From NCBI RefSeq assembly GCF_000261365.1, contig NZ_AJVC01000003.1:682001-746000 (forward strand): a stretch of DNA of 64,000 nt, given 5' to 3'. Of this stretch, positions 26,157 to 34,664 are shown piece by piece. Within the stretch, counting starts at the first letter, position 1; each line of letters opens with the position of its first letter. Below the pieces are notes generated by a model that saw nothing but the letters and a program-made list of their open reading frames with translations, made no database searches and was not told where the DNA came from. The DNA comes from Herbaspirillum sp. GW103 (GTDB lineage: Bacteria; Pseudomonadota; Gammaproteobacteria; Burkholderiales; Burkholderiaceae_D). A program made the translations under genes and the position numbers.

Positions 26157-28409
26157 ATGGTTTCGGTAGCAAGTACCCAGGGCGAGGGCCTGGCAGCCAT
26201 TACCGCCGGTCTCGGCCCTGACGATGTCGCGCGGGTCGAGCAGGCACTGGCCGAACTCGAGCCGCTCTATGCCGACAGGCAGATCCTGTCCGGGCAGAAT
26301 GCGCTGCAGTTCGCCGTCTCGGTAGCCACCGTGCTCACTGCGCTCAACGTCGATGCCGCCACCCGCATCGCCGGCCTGGCTTTCGAGGCGCAGATGCTGC
26401 ATCCCGAGCTGGACGAAAAGCTGGAAGAACGCTTCGGCAAGGAAATTGCCGAGCTGGTGGGCAATGTGCGCCAGTTGATGCGCTTTCACAGCCTGAGCTT
26501 CCAGCCCCAGCACCAGGAAGTCCTGCGCGGCAAGAACGCCGCCCAGCAGGCCGCCGCCCAGGTCGAAACCTTGCGCAAGATGCTGCTGGCCATGGCCACC
26601 GACATGCGCGCGGTGCTGGTGCGCCTGGCCTCGCGCGTGGCGACCTTGCGCTACTTTGCCGAGACCAAGCAAGAGAATGAAGCCAGCGCGCAGTACGCAC
26701 GCCAGACCTTTGACCTCTACGCGCCGCTGGCCAACCGGCTGGGCATCTGGCAGTTGAAGTGGGAGCTGGAAGACCTGTCATTCCGCTTCCTGGAGCCGGC
26801 GACCTACAAGCGCATCGCCAGGATGCTGGAAGAAAAGCGCCTGGAGCGCGAAGCCTTCGTCGCCAACGCGATTGAGCGCCTGCGCGCCGAGATGGCGGCG
26901 CAGGACATTCGCGCCGAAGTCAGCGGGCGACCCAAGCACATCTACAGCATCTGGAACAAGATGCGCGGCAAGTCCATCGATTTTTCCGAGCTCTACGATG
27001 TGCGCGCCTTCCGTGTCATCGTCGACGATGTGAAGACTTGCTATTCGGTGCTGGGCATCGTGCACAACATCTGGACGCCGATTCCGGAAGAGTTCGATGA
27101 CTACATCTCGCGTCCCAAGCAGAACGGCTACCAGTCGCTGCACACGGTAGTCATGGCCGAGGATGGTCGGGCGCTGGAAGTGCAGATCCGTACGCACGAG
27201 ATGCACCACTTCGCCGAATACGGCGTGGCGGCGCACTGGCGCTACAAGGAAAGCGGTGGCTCGAATTTCTCGGCGCAGAAATATGACGAGAAAATCGCCT
27301 GGCTGCGTCAGCTGCTGGCCTGGAAGAATGAAGTCACCGATGCCGTGGTGGATCAGGAAGAAGTCCGTCGCGACTGGGTGCAGAAGCTCAAGTCGGCCAC
27401 GCTGGACGAGCGCATCTACGTGCTCACGCCGCAGGCGCGGGTGATCGAACTGCCCAGCGGCGCCACGCCCATCGACTTTGCCTACCACCTGCACAGCGAC
27501 GTCGGCCACCGCTGCCGTGGCGCGCGGGTGGATGGTGTGATGGTGCCGCTGAACACCCCCCTCAAGAACGGCCAGACGGTGGAAATCATCACCGCCAAGA
27601 GTGGCGCTGGCGTGGGTCCTTCGCGCGACTGGCTGGGTGCCGGCTATGCCGCCAGTTCGCGTACGCGCTCCAAGATCCGCGCCTGGTTCAATGCCATCGA
27701 GCAGCAGGAAACCTTGTCGGTAGGCCGTGGCCTGCTGGAAAAGACCTTGCAGCGCGAAGGCAAGACCGCCGTCAATCTCGAAGAGCTGGCGCAGAAGCTG
27801 GGTTTCGACAAGGTCGATGATCTCTGTCTGGCGTTGGCCAAGGAAGAATTCAGCCTGCGCCACGTCGAGCAGGCGCTGCACGAAGGCGAGGAAAAGAAGC
27901 CGGAGATCGACGACGAAGCCCTGATCACCCGCAAGAGCCGCGCCTCCAGCATCGTCCAGGGCGCCAAGTCGGGGGTGCTGGTGGTGGGAACCGATGGTCT
28001 GCTGACCCAGCTGGCACGCTGCTGCAAGCCGGCCCCGCCGGATGTGATCGCTGGTTTCGTCACACGTGGCAAGGGCGTTTCCATCCATCGGGTCAATTGC
28101 AAGAATTTCGCCGAGATGAGCCTGCATGCGCCCGAGCGCGTCATCCAGACCACCTGGGGGGCACCGGCGCGCGATACGGTGTATCCGGTCGATATCTTCG
28201 TGCTGGCCAGTGATCGCCAGGGTCTGCTGCGGGATATCTCGGATATCTTCCTGCGCGACAAGATCAATGTGATCGGGGTCAGCACGCAAAGCGTGAAGGG
28301 CCATGCACGCATGGCCTTCACCGCCGAGATCGGGTCGACCGAGCAGTTGCAGAAGGCCTTGACGGTCATTCGCGAGGTCAAGGGCGTGATCGAGGCCAAG
28401 CGGCAGTAG
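26157..28409 (+). CDS. relA: (p)ppGpp synthetase I (GTP pyrophosphokinase)
   Basis: A 750-residue RSH protein. The N-terminal hydrolase-like domain (about 30-190) lacks the HDxxED metal site; the expected region reads FEAQMLHPELDEKL. The synthetase domain (about 240-360) has GRPKHIYSIWNKM and carries EFDDYISRPK, the acidic ExDD type linked to monofunctional RelA rather than the RxKD type of bifunctional enzymes. TGS (about 405-465), a helical region, a Cys-rich zinc-finger-like segment (ARCCKPAPPD) and a C-terminal ACT domain follow. It should sense uncharged tRNA on ribosomes. Confidence 0.94.
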   Translation: MVSVASTQGEGLAAITAGLGPDDVARVEQALAELEPLYADRQILSGQNALQFAVSVATVLTALNVDAATRIAGLAFEAQMLHPELDEKLEERFGKEIAELVGNVRQLMRFHSLSFQPQHQEVLRGKNAAQQAAAQVETLRKMLLAMATDMRAVLVRLASRVATLRYFAETKQENEASAQYARQTFDLYAPLANRLGIWQLKWELEDLSFRFLEPATYKRIARMLEEKRLEREAFVANAIERLRAEMAAQDIRAEVSGRPKHIYSIWNKMRGKSIDFSELYDVRAFRVIVDDVKTCYSVLGIVHNIWTPIPEEFDDYISRPKQNGYQSLHTVVMAEDGRALEVQIRTHEMHHFAEYGVAAHWRYKESGGSNFSAQKYDEKIAWLRQLLAWKNEVTDAVVDQEEVRRDWVQKLKSATLDERIYVLTPQARVIELPSGATPIDFAYHLHSDVGHRCRGARVDGVMVPLNTPLKNGQTVEIITAKSGAGVGPSRDWLGAGYAASSRTRSKIRAWFNAIEQQETLSVGRGLLEKTLQREGKTAVNLEELAQKLGFDKVDDLCLALAKEEFSLRHVEQALHEGEEKKPEIDDEALITRKSRASSIVQGAKSGVLVVGTDGLLTQLARCCKPAPPDVIAGFVTRGKGVSIHRVNCKNFAEMSLHAPERVIQTTWGAPARDTVYPVDIFVLASDRQGLLRDISDIFLRDKINVIGVSTQSVKGHARMAFTAEIGSTEQLQKALTVIREVKGVIEAKRQ

Positions 28410-28515
28410 TTCGCCGGGCAGCAGGAATGGCGAGAGGATGGCGGGGAGGGTGGCCGGATGCTTGGTGAAACAGGCGGACTATTTTTAATTTTTTATCATT
28501 TTCATCATTTACCCC

Positions 28516-28544
28516 TTGGCAAATTTTGAAAAGCCTCCTATACT
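28516..28544 (+). promoter_or_regulatory. Sigma-70 promoter of the tRNA-Val pair
   Basis: TTGGCA (28516-28521) and TATACT (28539-28544) with a 17-base spacer lie 14 bases upstream of the first tRNA-Val. Confidence 0.8.
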
Positions 28545-28558
28545 CTCGCTTCTTCGTT

Positions 28559-28635
28559 AGGCGCGTAGCTCAGCTGGTTAGAGCACTACCTTGACATGGT
28601 AGGGGTCGTTGGTTCGAGTCCAATCGTGCCTACCA
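28559..28635 (+). tRNA. tRNA-Val (anticodon GAC), copy 1
   Basis: A 77-base tRNA with encoded CCA. The acceptor AGGCGCG pairs with CGTGCCT (one G-U pair), and the anticodon loop TTGACAT gives GAC. Confidence 0.95.
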
Positions 28636-28680
28636 ATTCTTCCGGTTCCGTTCGGGATGGTGGGGTTGGGCGAAGCAAAG

Positions 28681-28711
28681 AAAAGGAGGCGCGTTCTCGG
28701 CTTCCTTTTTT
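28681..28711 (+). terminator. Terminator-like hairpin between the two tRNA-Val genes
   Basis: AAAAGGAGGC pairs with GCTTCCTTTT, with one G-U pair, and a T run follows. It may end part of the transcripts from the upstream promoter. Confidence 0.7.
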
Positions 28712-28738
28712 GTTTTATCAAGTTCTGTAATCTTCGAT

Positions 28739-28815
28739 AGGCGCGTAGCTCAGCTGGTTAGAGCACTACCTTGACATGGTAGGGGTCGTTGGTTCGAGTC
28801 CAATCGTGCCTACCA
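28739..28815 (+). tRNA. tRNA-Val (anticodon GAC), copy 2
   Basis: Identical to copy 1 and exactly 180 bases downstream. The 18 bases before it (from TCTTCG on) partly match those before copy 1, consistent with duplication. Confidence 0.95.
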
Positions 28816-28873
28816 ATTCGTTTGCTTCCTGATGGAGCAAGAGGGTTGGGTGAAGCAAACCGCAGAAATTCAC

Positions 28874-28904
28874 AAAAGGAAGCGCATTGGCGGCTTCCTT
28901 TTTG
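28874..28904 (+). terminator. Terminator after the tRNA-Val pair
   Basis: A 9-bp stem AAAGGAAGC with GCTTCCTTT is followed by TT. The remaining 230 bases to cheY contain an AT-rich segment that probably holds the cheY promoter, but I cannot place it firmly. An open frame that begins inside tRNA-Val and runs into cheY is not a gene of its own. Confidence 0.75.
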
Positions 28905-29133
28905 TTTTTCTGCGCCGGCTTTTTCATTGTTTCATTTCTTCCCGTTCCTTCCGTCGCTCTTGCCGCCGCCCCATGGCGTTGCTGCGGGTCAAATGCCGCC
29001 GCAAAAATGCGCCCTGACTGAAGCAATGGGGCAGATGTTTCGCGGAAGCATCTTAAAATGCTTTACACTTGCGTCGAATTTTTTCGGCAGCAACATCTCC
29101 AATCCTCATTTTTACGGTTCAGCGAATTTTCCT

Positions 29134-29541
29134 ATGGCAGCAGATGATCAGTATTTCCTCGTGGTTGACGACTTTTCGACGATGCGTCGCATTGTCAGTG
29201 GCCTGCTGAAGGAGCTTGAATACACCAAGATGGTGGAAGCCGATGATGGCTCTTCGGCACTGAAAATCCTGGAGGCGGGCGCCTTGCCGGTGACCTTCGT
29301 GCTGACCGACTGGAACATGCCGGGCATGGATGGCTTGACCCTGCTCAAGAAGATCCGCGCCACGCCCTCGCTGGCGCATCTGCCGGTGTTGATGATCACG
29401 GCCGAGGCCAAGAAGGAAAACATCGTCGTGGCCGCACAGTCGGGTGCTGATGGCTATATCGTCAAGCCCTTTACGGCCGCTACCCTGAAGGAAAAGATCG
29501 AGAAGATCCTGGCACGGCGTGCCTCGATGGCAAATGCCTGA
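29134..29541 (+). CDS. cheY: Chemotaxis response regulator CheY-like
   Basis: A 135-residue single receiver domain. Acidic pair [12 protein letters not shown], phospho-acceptor Asp in [12 protein letters not shown], Thr in [10 protein letters not shown] and Lys in YIVKPFTA match CheY, including the region that binds FliM. It stands apart from other chemotaxis genes in this window. The ATG at 29134 fits the family N-terminus; the frame continues upstream without family similarity. Confidence 0.88.
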   Translation: MAADDQYFLVVDDFSTMRRIVSGLLKELEYTKMVEADDGSSALKILEAGALPVTFVLTDWNMPGMDGLTLLKKIRATPSLAHLPVLMITAEAKKENIVVAAQSGADGYIVKPFTAATLKEKIEKILARRASMANA

Positions 29542-29752
29542 GGAGCGGGCGAGTCCGCTTGCTTGAGCTTGGCTGCGGCATGCCCGGATGCCGTTTCGGT
29601 TTTTGGCGTTGGACTTCATCTCGATGTTGCTCGAAGTGAAAAAGCTTGCTGATCATCGCTGTTTGCGCCTGGCACGTTGGCCTGACAGCGCCGCGTAGTC
29701 CGGGATGCAGGATGATGCTGTACGGGACGCCTGCCGATGTTCGGGCAAAGTT

Positions 29753-29761
29753 TGCTATAAT
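29753..29761 (+). promoter_or_regulatory. Extended -10 promoter of the thrS leader
   Basis: TGCTATAAT is a perfect extended -10 element. No clear -35 box is seen, which is usual for this promoter type. Transcription would start near 29768 and give a leader of about 240 bases before thrS. Confidence 0.7.
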
Positions 29762-29849
29762 GCGGGCCTTCGGTCTGGTCTGTCCTTGCTGGCAGCGATC
29801 CCGAGACTGCATACCCCTCATCTGTAAGAGCGAGAAAGGCAAACCGGTT

Positions 29850-29891
29850 ATGACACCGCGAACTACCACCGAGGTTTTCACGCGACGCTAG
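29850..29891 (+). CDS. Threonine-rich leader peptide of thrS (13 codons)
   Basis: ATG at 29850 to TAG at 29891 encodes [13 protein letters not shown], with five Thr in 13 residues including three in a row. A purine-rich ribosome site (GAGAAAGG) lies about 10 bases upstream. The peptide ends 23 bases before an intrinsic terminator, which itself lies upstream of the gene for threonyl-tRNA synthetase. This is the layout of ribosome-mediated transcription attenuation: slow decoding of Thr codons would keep the terminator from forming. The frame is too short for standard gene callers. Confidence 0.7.
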   Translation: MTPRTTTEVFTRR

Positions 29892-29913
29892 TCGGGTTCT
29901 TTTTCGTCCTTTG

Positions 29914-29942
29914 AAAAAGCGCGGCTGGTCCGCGTTTTTTTT
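29914..29942 (+). terminator. Attenuator (intrinsic terminator) in the thrS leader
   Basis: CGCGG (29920-29924) pairs with CCGCG (29930-29934), extended outward by A-U pairs between AAAAAG and the T run at 29935-29942. A competing 7-bp hairpin, CTTTTTC (29899-29905) with GAAAAAG (29913-29919), uses the A-rich arm. CCGCG inside the leader peptide (29856-29860) could also pair with the 5' arm of the terminator. Confidence 0.75.
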
Positions 29943-30006
29943 CGTCCGTCTTTTCGACATTACCCTCAACAGGCAAGGCAGCAAGGCTGCCGACATGGAG
30001 TGCACA

Positions 30007-31914
30007 ATGGTTTCAGTTCGTCTTCCCGATGGTTCGCAACGCCAGTTCGACAACCCGGTCACCGTGGCGCAGGTTGCCGCCAACATCGGCACCGGCCTGG
30101 CCAAGGCTGCACTGGCTGGCCGCGTCGATGGCAAGCTGGTCGATACTTCCTACCTGATCGACAAGGATGCGGAACTGGCCATCATCACCGACAAGGATGC
30201 GGATGGTCTGGAGGTGATCCGTCACTCCACCGCCCACTTGCTGGCCTACGCGGTCAAAGAGCTGTTCCCCGAAGCCCAGGTCACCATCGGTCCGGTCATC
30301 GACAACGGTTTTTATTACGACTTCTCGTACAAGCGCCCCTTCACCCCCGAAGACCTGCAAGCCATCGAGAAGAAGATGGCCGAGCTGGCCAAGAAGGATG
30401 AGCCGGTCACCCGCAAGGTACTGCCGCGTGACGAAGCCGTGGCGTACTTCAAGTCCATCGGCGAAGACTACAAGGCCGAGATCATCGCCTCCATTCCGCA
30501 GAACGAGGACGTCTCGCTCTACACTGAAGGAAACTTCACCGACCTCTGCCGTGGCCCGCACGTGCCCTCGACCGGCAAGCTGAAGGTGTTCAAGCTGATG
30601 AAGCTGGCTGGCGCCTACTGGCGTGGCGATTCCAACAACGAGATGCTGCAGCGTGTCTACGGCACTGCCTGGGCCAGGAAGGAAGACCAGGAAGCCTACC
30701 TGCACATGCTGGAAGAGGCCGAAAAGCGTGACCACCGCAAGCTGGGTCGCGCGCTGGACTTGTTCCACTTCCAGGACGAGGCGCCGGGTCTGATCTTCTG
30801 GCATCCCAAGGGCTGGACCATCTGGCAGCAAGTGGAGCAGTACATGCGCCGCGTCTATCAGGACAACGGTTATCAGGAAGTGAAGGCGCCGCAGATCCTG
30901 GATCGCTCGCTGTGGGAAAAGACCGGCCACTGGGAAAACTATCGTGAAAACATGTTCACGACCGAGTCGGAAAGCCGCGCCTATGCGTTGAAGCCCATGA
31001 ACTGCCCCGGCCACATCCAGATCTTCAATTCCGGCCTGCACAGCTACCGCGACCTGCCGCTGCGCTACGGCGAATTCGGCCAGTGCCACCGCAACGAGCC
31101 CTCCGGTGCGCTGCACGGAATGATGCGCGTACGCGGCTTTACCCAGGATGATGGCCACATCTTCTGTACCGAAGACCAGATCCAGGAAGAAGTCGCCGCC
31201 TTCAACCGAGTGGTGCGTGAAGTCTATGACTGCTTCGGCTTCAAGGACGTGGCCGTGAAGCTGGCCCTGCGTCCGGAAAAACGCATCGGCGCCGAGGAAG
31301 TCTGGGACAAGGCCGAGAATGCCCTGCGCGAAGCCATCCGCGCCTCCGGTTCGGAATGGGAAGAGCTGCCGGGCGAGGGCGCCTTCTATGGCCCGAAGAT
31401 CGAATACCACCTGAAGGATTCCATCGGCCGTTCCTGGCAGTGCGGCACCATGCAGGTGGACTTCTCCATGCCGGCGCGCCTGGGCGCGGAATATGTCACG
31501 GAAGACAACAACCGCAAGGTGCCCGTGATGTTGCACCGGGCCATCGTCGGCTCGCTGGAGCGCTTCATCGCCATCCTGATCGAAAACCACGCCGGCGCGA
31601 TGCCGCTTTGGTTGGCGCCAACGCAAGTTGTCATCCTGAATATTTCCGACGCACAGGCGGATTATGTGCAGAACGTTGCACAAACGCTGAAAAAACAAGG
31701 GTTTAGGGTCGAGACCGATTTGCGCAACGAGAAGATTACCTATAAAATACGGCAGCATTCCATTCAGAAGCCGCCCTATATCCTGGTTGTCGGCGATAAA
31801 GAACGGGATGCCAACACTGTGGCCGTGCGTGCGCGGGGCAATGTCGATCTGGGCGTCATGTCCATCGACACCTTGGTGGAACGCCTCAAGGATGAGGTGG
31901 CTGCCAAAGCCTGA
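30007..31914 (+). CDS. thrS: Threonyl-tRNA synthetase
   Basis: A class II synthetase of 635 residues. A TGS domain (1-62), an editing domain with [16 protein letters not shown] (about 70-220), the catalytic core with motif 2 in [15 protein letters not shown] and motif 3 in [13 protein letters not shown], and a C-terminal anticodon-binding domain are present. The start at 30007 is set by GGAG six bases upstream. A small hairpin, GGCAGC with GCTGCC, lies just 5' of that ribosome site (29977-29991). It heads the thrS-infC-rpmI-rplT series. Confidence 0.97.
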   Translation: MVSVRLPDGSQRQFDNPVTVAQVAANIGTGLAKAALAGRVDGKLVDTSYLIDKDAELAIITDKDADGLEVIRHSTAHLLAYAVKELFPEAQVTIGPVIDNGFYYDFSYKRPFTPEDLQAIEKKMAELAKKDEPVTRKVLPRDEAVAYFKSIGEDYKAEIIASIPQNEDVSLYTEGNFTDLCRGPHVPSTGKLKVFKLMKLAGAYWRGDSNNEMLQRVYGTAWARKEDQEAYLHMLEEAEKRDHRKLGRALDLFHFQDEAPGLIFWHPKGWTIWQQVEQYMRRVYQDNGYQEVKAPQILDRSLWEKTGHWENYRENMFTTESESRAYALKPMNCPGHIQIFNSGLHSYRDLPLRYGEFGQCHRNEPSGALHGMMRVRGFTQDDGHIFCTEDQIQEEVAAFNRVVREVYDCFGFKDVAVKLALRPEKRIGAEEVWDKAENALREAIRASGSEWEELPGEGAFYGPKIEYHLKDSIGRSWQCGTMQVDFSMPARLGAEYVTEDNNRKVPVMLHRAIVGSLERFIAILIENHAGAMPLWLAPTQVVILNISDAQADYVQNVAQTLKKQGFRVETDLRNEKITYKIRQHSIQKPPYILVVGDKERDANTVAVRARGNVDLGVMSIDTLVERLKDEVAAKA

Positions 31915-31987
31915 GATGGGGAAGCCTGGGGCTTCCTCCCAGCGCAAGAGCACGGCTTAATTCATTGGATTTTAAAAGGAAACTGCA

Positions 31988-32509
31988 ATAGCTACTGACA
32001 AGTCGCATCGCCTCAACCGCGAGATCACTGCGCCGGAAGTGCGCCTTTCGGGTGTTGAAAACGAGCCTCTGGGCATCGTCAGCCTGGCTGAAGCCTTACG
32101 TCTTTCTGAAGAGGCTGAAGTCGATCTGGTCGAGATTGCGCCCACCGCGCAACCTCCTGTCTGCCGTCTGATGGATTACGGCAAGTTCAAGTACCAGGAG
32201 CAGAAGAAGGCGCACGAGGCCAAGCTCAAGCAGAAGGTCATCCAGGTCAAGGAAGTCAAGTTCCGCCCGGGTACCGATGATGGCGATTACAACATCAAGC
32301 TGCGTAACCTGACGAAGTTCCTGGAAGAGGGTGACAAGACCAAGATCACGTTGCGTTTCCGCGGTCGTGAAATGGCTCACCAGGAAATCGGCATGCGCGT
32401 GCTGGAGCGCCTGAAGGCTGATCTGGAACCGTATGGCCAGGTCGAGCAGTTTCCCAAGATGGAAGGTCGCCAGATGATCATGGTGCTGGCGCCCAAGAAA
32501 AAGAAATAA
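31988..32509 (+). CDS. infC: Translation initiation factor IF-3 with ATA start codon
   Basis: A 173-residue IF-3: [12 protein letters not shown] at the N-terminus, the linker [11 protein letters not shown] and the C-terminal domain with [18 protein letters not shown] are all typical. The frame is closed by TAA at 31973-31975, and the only codons between this stop and the conserved sequence are aag gaa act gca ata. No ATG, GTG or TTG is available, so ATA at 31988 must be the start, seven bases after AAAGGA. Rare start codons on infC are known and let IF-3 repress its own translation. Confidence 0.95.
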   Translation: MATDKSHRLNREITAPEVRLSGVENEPLGIVSLAEALRLSEEAEVDLVEIAPTAQPPVCRLMDYGKFKYQEQKKAHEAKLKQKVIQVKEVKFRPGTDDGDYNIKLRNLTKFLEEGDKTKITLRFRGREMAHQEIGMRVLERLKADLEPYGQVEQFPKMEGRQMIMVLAPKKKK

Positions 32510-32560
32510 ATCGTTTATATCTTTTTCGGTTTTCCTGGTTTCAAGCAGTTAGCCGTATCG

Positions 32561-32761
32561 GGACGACATCTCCCCGGTGTCGTCCATGCCGCAGTGATTG
32601 CGGCAGCGTAGGGCCGACAAAGGATTTGCAGGGTGCAGGCGACTGTGCCAGGCAAAAGCAGCGGGTTCACCCGCTGTCAAATAAGTGAGAGCAGGCATCC
32701 AAGAGCAGCGAGCGTGCTGCCACCTGCAATCATCAAAAAATGGAGCTGTCCGAAAGGACAG
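32561..32761 (+). promoter_or_regulatory. Structured RNA leader upstream of rpmI
   Basis: Five hairpins stand in this stretch: GGACGACA/TGTCGTCC (32561-32585), GCCGCA/TGCGGC (32588-32604), CAGCGGGT/ACCCGCTG (32659-32676), GCAGC/GCTGC (32705-32720) and CTGTCC-GAAA-GGACAG (32746-32761). The last ends in the rpmI ribosome site. In E. coli, ribosomal protein L20 represses rpmI-rplT through a structured operator in this region; the same role is inferred here. Confidence 0.55.
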
Positions 32762-32768
32762 AGTTGCT

Positions 32769-32966
32769 ATGCCTAAGATGAAATCGAAGAGCAGCGCGAA
32801 GAAGCGTTTTCGCGTCCGCCCGGGCGGTACCGTCAAGCGCGGTCAAGCCTTCAAGCGTCACATCCTGACCAAGAAGACCACCAAGAACAAGCGTCAACTG
32901 CGCGGTACCGAGGGCGTCCATGAGACGAACCTGAATTCCGTTCGCGCGATGCTGCCGTTCGCTTAA
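32769..32966 (+). CDS. rpmI: 50S ribosomal protein L35
   Basis: A 65-residue basic protein, [18 protein letters not shown] at the N-terminus and RAMLPFA at the end, as in all bacterial L35. An upstream frame from 32685 is leader RNA and not part of the protein. It is followed 26 bases later by rplT. Confidence 0.97.
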   Translation: MPKMKSKSSAKKRFRVRPGGTVKRGQAFKRHILTKKTTKNKRQLRGTEGVHETNLNSVRAMLPFA

Positions 32967-32992
32967 CCTCACCAATACACTAAGGAGCTACT

Positions 32993-33355
32993 ATGCCTAG
33001 AGTCAAACGTGGGGTAACAGCACGTGCCCGCCACAAGAAAGTCCTCGCACTCGCCAAGGGTTACCGCGGCCGTCGTAAAAACGTCTACCGTATTGCCAAG
33101 CAAGCAGTCATGCGCGCTGGTCAGTACGCGTACCGTGACCGTCGTAACAAGAAGCGCGTGTTCCGCGCACTGTGGATCGCCCGTATCAACGCCGCTGCGC
33201 GTTCGCACGGCGTGACCTACAGCGTGTTCATGAACGGCCTGAAGAAGGCTGCGATCGAACTGGATCGTAAGGTCCTGGCCGATATGGCTGTCACCGACAA
33301 GGCTGCTTTCGCTGCCATCGTCAACCAGGTGAAGGCCAACATCGCTGCCGCCTAA
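32993..33355 (+). CDS. rplT: 50S ribosomal protein L20
   Basis: A 120-residue rRNA-binding assembly protein with the standard start [16 protein letters not shown] and the motif [11 protein letters not shown] strong ribosome site (AAGGAG) precedes it. In other bacteria L20 also acts as repressor of its own operon. Confidence 0.98.
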   Translation: MPRVKRGVTARARHKKVLALAKGYRGRRKNVYRIAKQAVMRAGQYAYRDRRNKKRVFRALWIARINAAARSHGVTYSVFMNGLKKAAIELDRKVLADMAVTDKAAFAAIVNQVKANIAAA

Positions 33356-33452
33356 ATCGACAGCGTGTTTGCGGTAGCCGGCCGCAACATCCGACGCAAG
33401 TCAGACGAGCAGCCGGCGCTGCAAAATCCTGCGGGGCAGAGGTGATACACCG

Positions 33453-33617
33453 ATGCCCCGTATGTTTTTGATCCACGGTTTCGTGGATTTTTTTGGTTCA
33501 CCTTCCGTGAATCCCTTCTTTTCGACTTCGTCGTCGGATTTTCGATTGGAGCGAGACTTACCGCATGAATCCCCTAGACCAACTCCTGGGCCAACTGGTC
33601 ACGCAGGCGCAGGCTGA
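33453..33617 (+). other. Candidate Phe-rich leader frame upstream of pheS
   Basis: An ATG at 33453, six bases after a near-perfect ribosome site (AGAGGTGAT), opens a 54-codon frame with seven Phe in its first 30 codons (for example MPRMFLIHGFVDFFG, later NPFF). It runs through the terminator hairpin and ends 53 bases inside pheS in another frame. The start lies in a hairpin CGGGGCA/TGCCCCG (33432-33460) with the ribosome site in the loop. T runs of the terminator add Phe codons by chance, so this is less sure than the thrS leader. Confidence 0.45.
33471..33494 (+). terminator. Intrinsic terminator between rplT and pheS (possible attenuator)
   Basis: ATCCACG pairs with CGTGGAT around GTTT, and a run of seven T follows. 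It lies 71 bases upstream of pheS. It can end the thrS-infC-rpmI-rplT transcript, or act as a pheST attenuator, as with pheM in E. coli. Confidence 0.85.
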
Positions 33618-34593
33618 TTTCGCCGCCGCGCCCGACGCCGCCGCACTGGAAAACGCCAAGGCCAAGTACCTCGGCAAGACCGGTCAGATCACCGAGCAGA
33701 TGAAGGGACTGGGCAAGCTGGCGCCGGAAGAGCGCAAGGTACAAGGGGCGATCATCAACGTCGCCAAGGAACAGATCGAAACCGCGCTGACCGCCCGTCG
33801 CGATGCTTTGGCCCACGCCCAGATGCAGGCGCGCCTGAATGCGGAAGCCATCGATGTCACCTTGCCGGGCCGTGGCCGTGGCGTGGGCGGCATCCATCCC
33901 GTGATGCGCTCGTGGCAGCGCGTCGAGGAAATCTTCCGCTCCATCGGCTTTGATGTCGCCGACGGTCCCGAGATCGAGACCGACTGGACCAATTTCACTG
34001 CATTGAACAGCCCCGAGAACCACCCGGCGCGCTCCATGCAGGACACCTTCTACATCGAAGGCAACGACACCCAGGGCAAGCCCCTGCTGCTGCGTACCCA
34101 CACCAGTCCGATGCAGGTGCGCTACGCCCGCATGAACAAGCCGCCCATCAAGGTCATCGCCCCGGGCCGCACCTATCGCGTCGACAGCGATGCCACCCAC
34201 TCGCCGATGTTCCATCAGGTCGAAGGCCTGTGGATCGCCGAGGACATCAGCTTCGCCGACCTGAAGGGCGTGTACCTCAACTTCGTCAAGGCCTTCTTCG
34301 AGACCGACGATCTGCAGGTGCGCTTCCGTCCCTCGTATTTCCCCTTCACCGAACCTTCGGCCGAGATCGACATCGCCTTCGGTAGCGGTCCGCTCAAGGG
34401 CCGCTGGCTGGAAGTCTCCGGCGCCGGCCAGGTGCATCCGACCGTGGTGCGCAACATGGGCCTGGACCCCGAGCAGTACATCGGTTTCGCCTTCGGCTCG
34501 GGCCTGGAGCGCCTGACCATGCTGCGCTATGGCATCAATGACCTGCGCCTGTTCTACGAAGGCGACCTGCGCTTCCTGAAGCAATTCAATTAA
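33565..34593 (+). CDS. pheS: Phenylalanyl-tRNA synthetase alpha subunit
   Basis: A 342-residue catalytic subunit of the (alpha-beta)2 class II enzyme. An N-terminal coiled-coil arm (about 1-85) precedes the core with [14 protein letters not shown], motif 2 in [18 protein letters not shown] and motif 3 in [18 protein letters not shown]. Length is normal. pheT follows 71 bases later. Confidence 0.97.
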   Translation: MNPLDQLLGQLVTQAQADFAAAPDAAALENAKAKYLGKTGQITEQMKGLGKLAPEERKVQGAIINVAKEQIETALTARRDALAHAQMQARLNAEAIDVTLPGRGRGVGGIHPVMRSWQRVEEIFRSIGFDVADGPEIETDWTNFTALNSPENHPARSMQDTFYIEGNDTQGKPLLLRTHTSPMQVRYARMNKPPIKVIAPGRTYRVDSDATHSPMFHQVEGLWIAEDISFADLKGVYLNFVKAFFETDDLQVRFRPSYFPFTEPSAEIDIAFGSGPLKGRWLEVSGAGQVHPTVVRNMGLDPEQYIGFAFGSGLERLTMLRYGINDLRLFYEGDLRFLKQFN

Positions 34594-34664
34594 TTCGATC
34601 ACGCGGGGCGCCGCGCCGTCGCGGCGCGCCTCTGGCTCATCGCCGATAGCTGAAAGTCTGAATC

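Noticed and set aside
28789-29133. Upstream extension of the cheY frame
   Set aside because: The frame would begin inside tRNA-Val and cross a terminator; the CheY family N-terminus is at 29134.
29646-29849. Longer frame reaching upstream from the thrS leader peptide
   Set aside because: It begins before the extended -10 promoter at 29753-29761, so it cannot be on the leader transcript, and it has no protein character.
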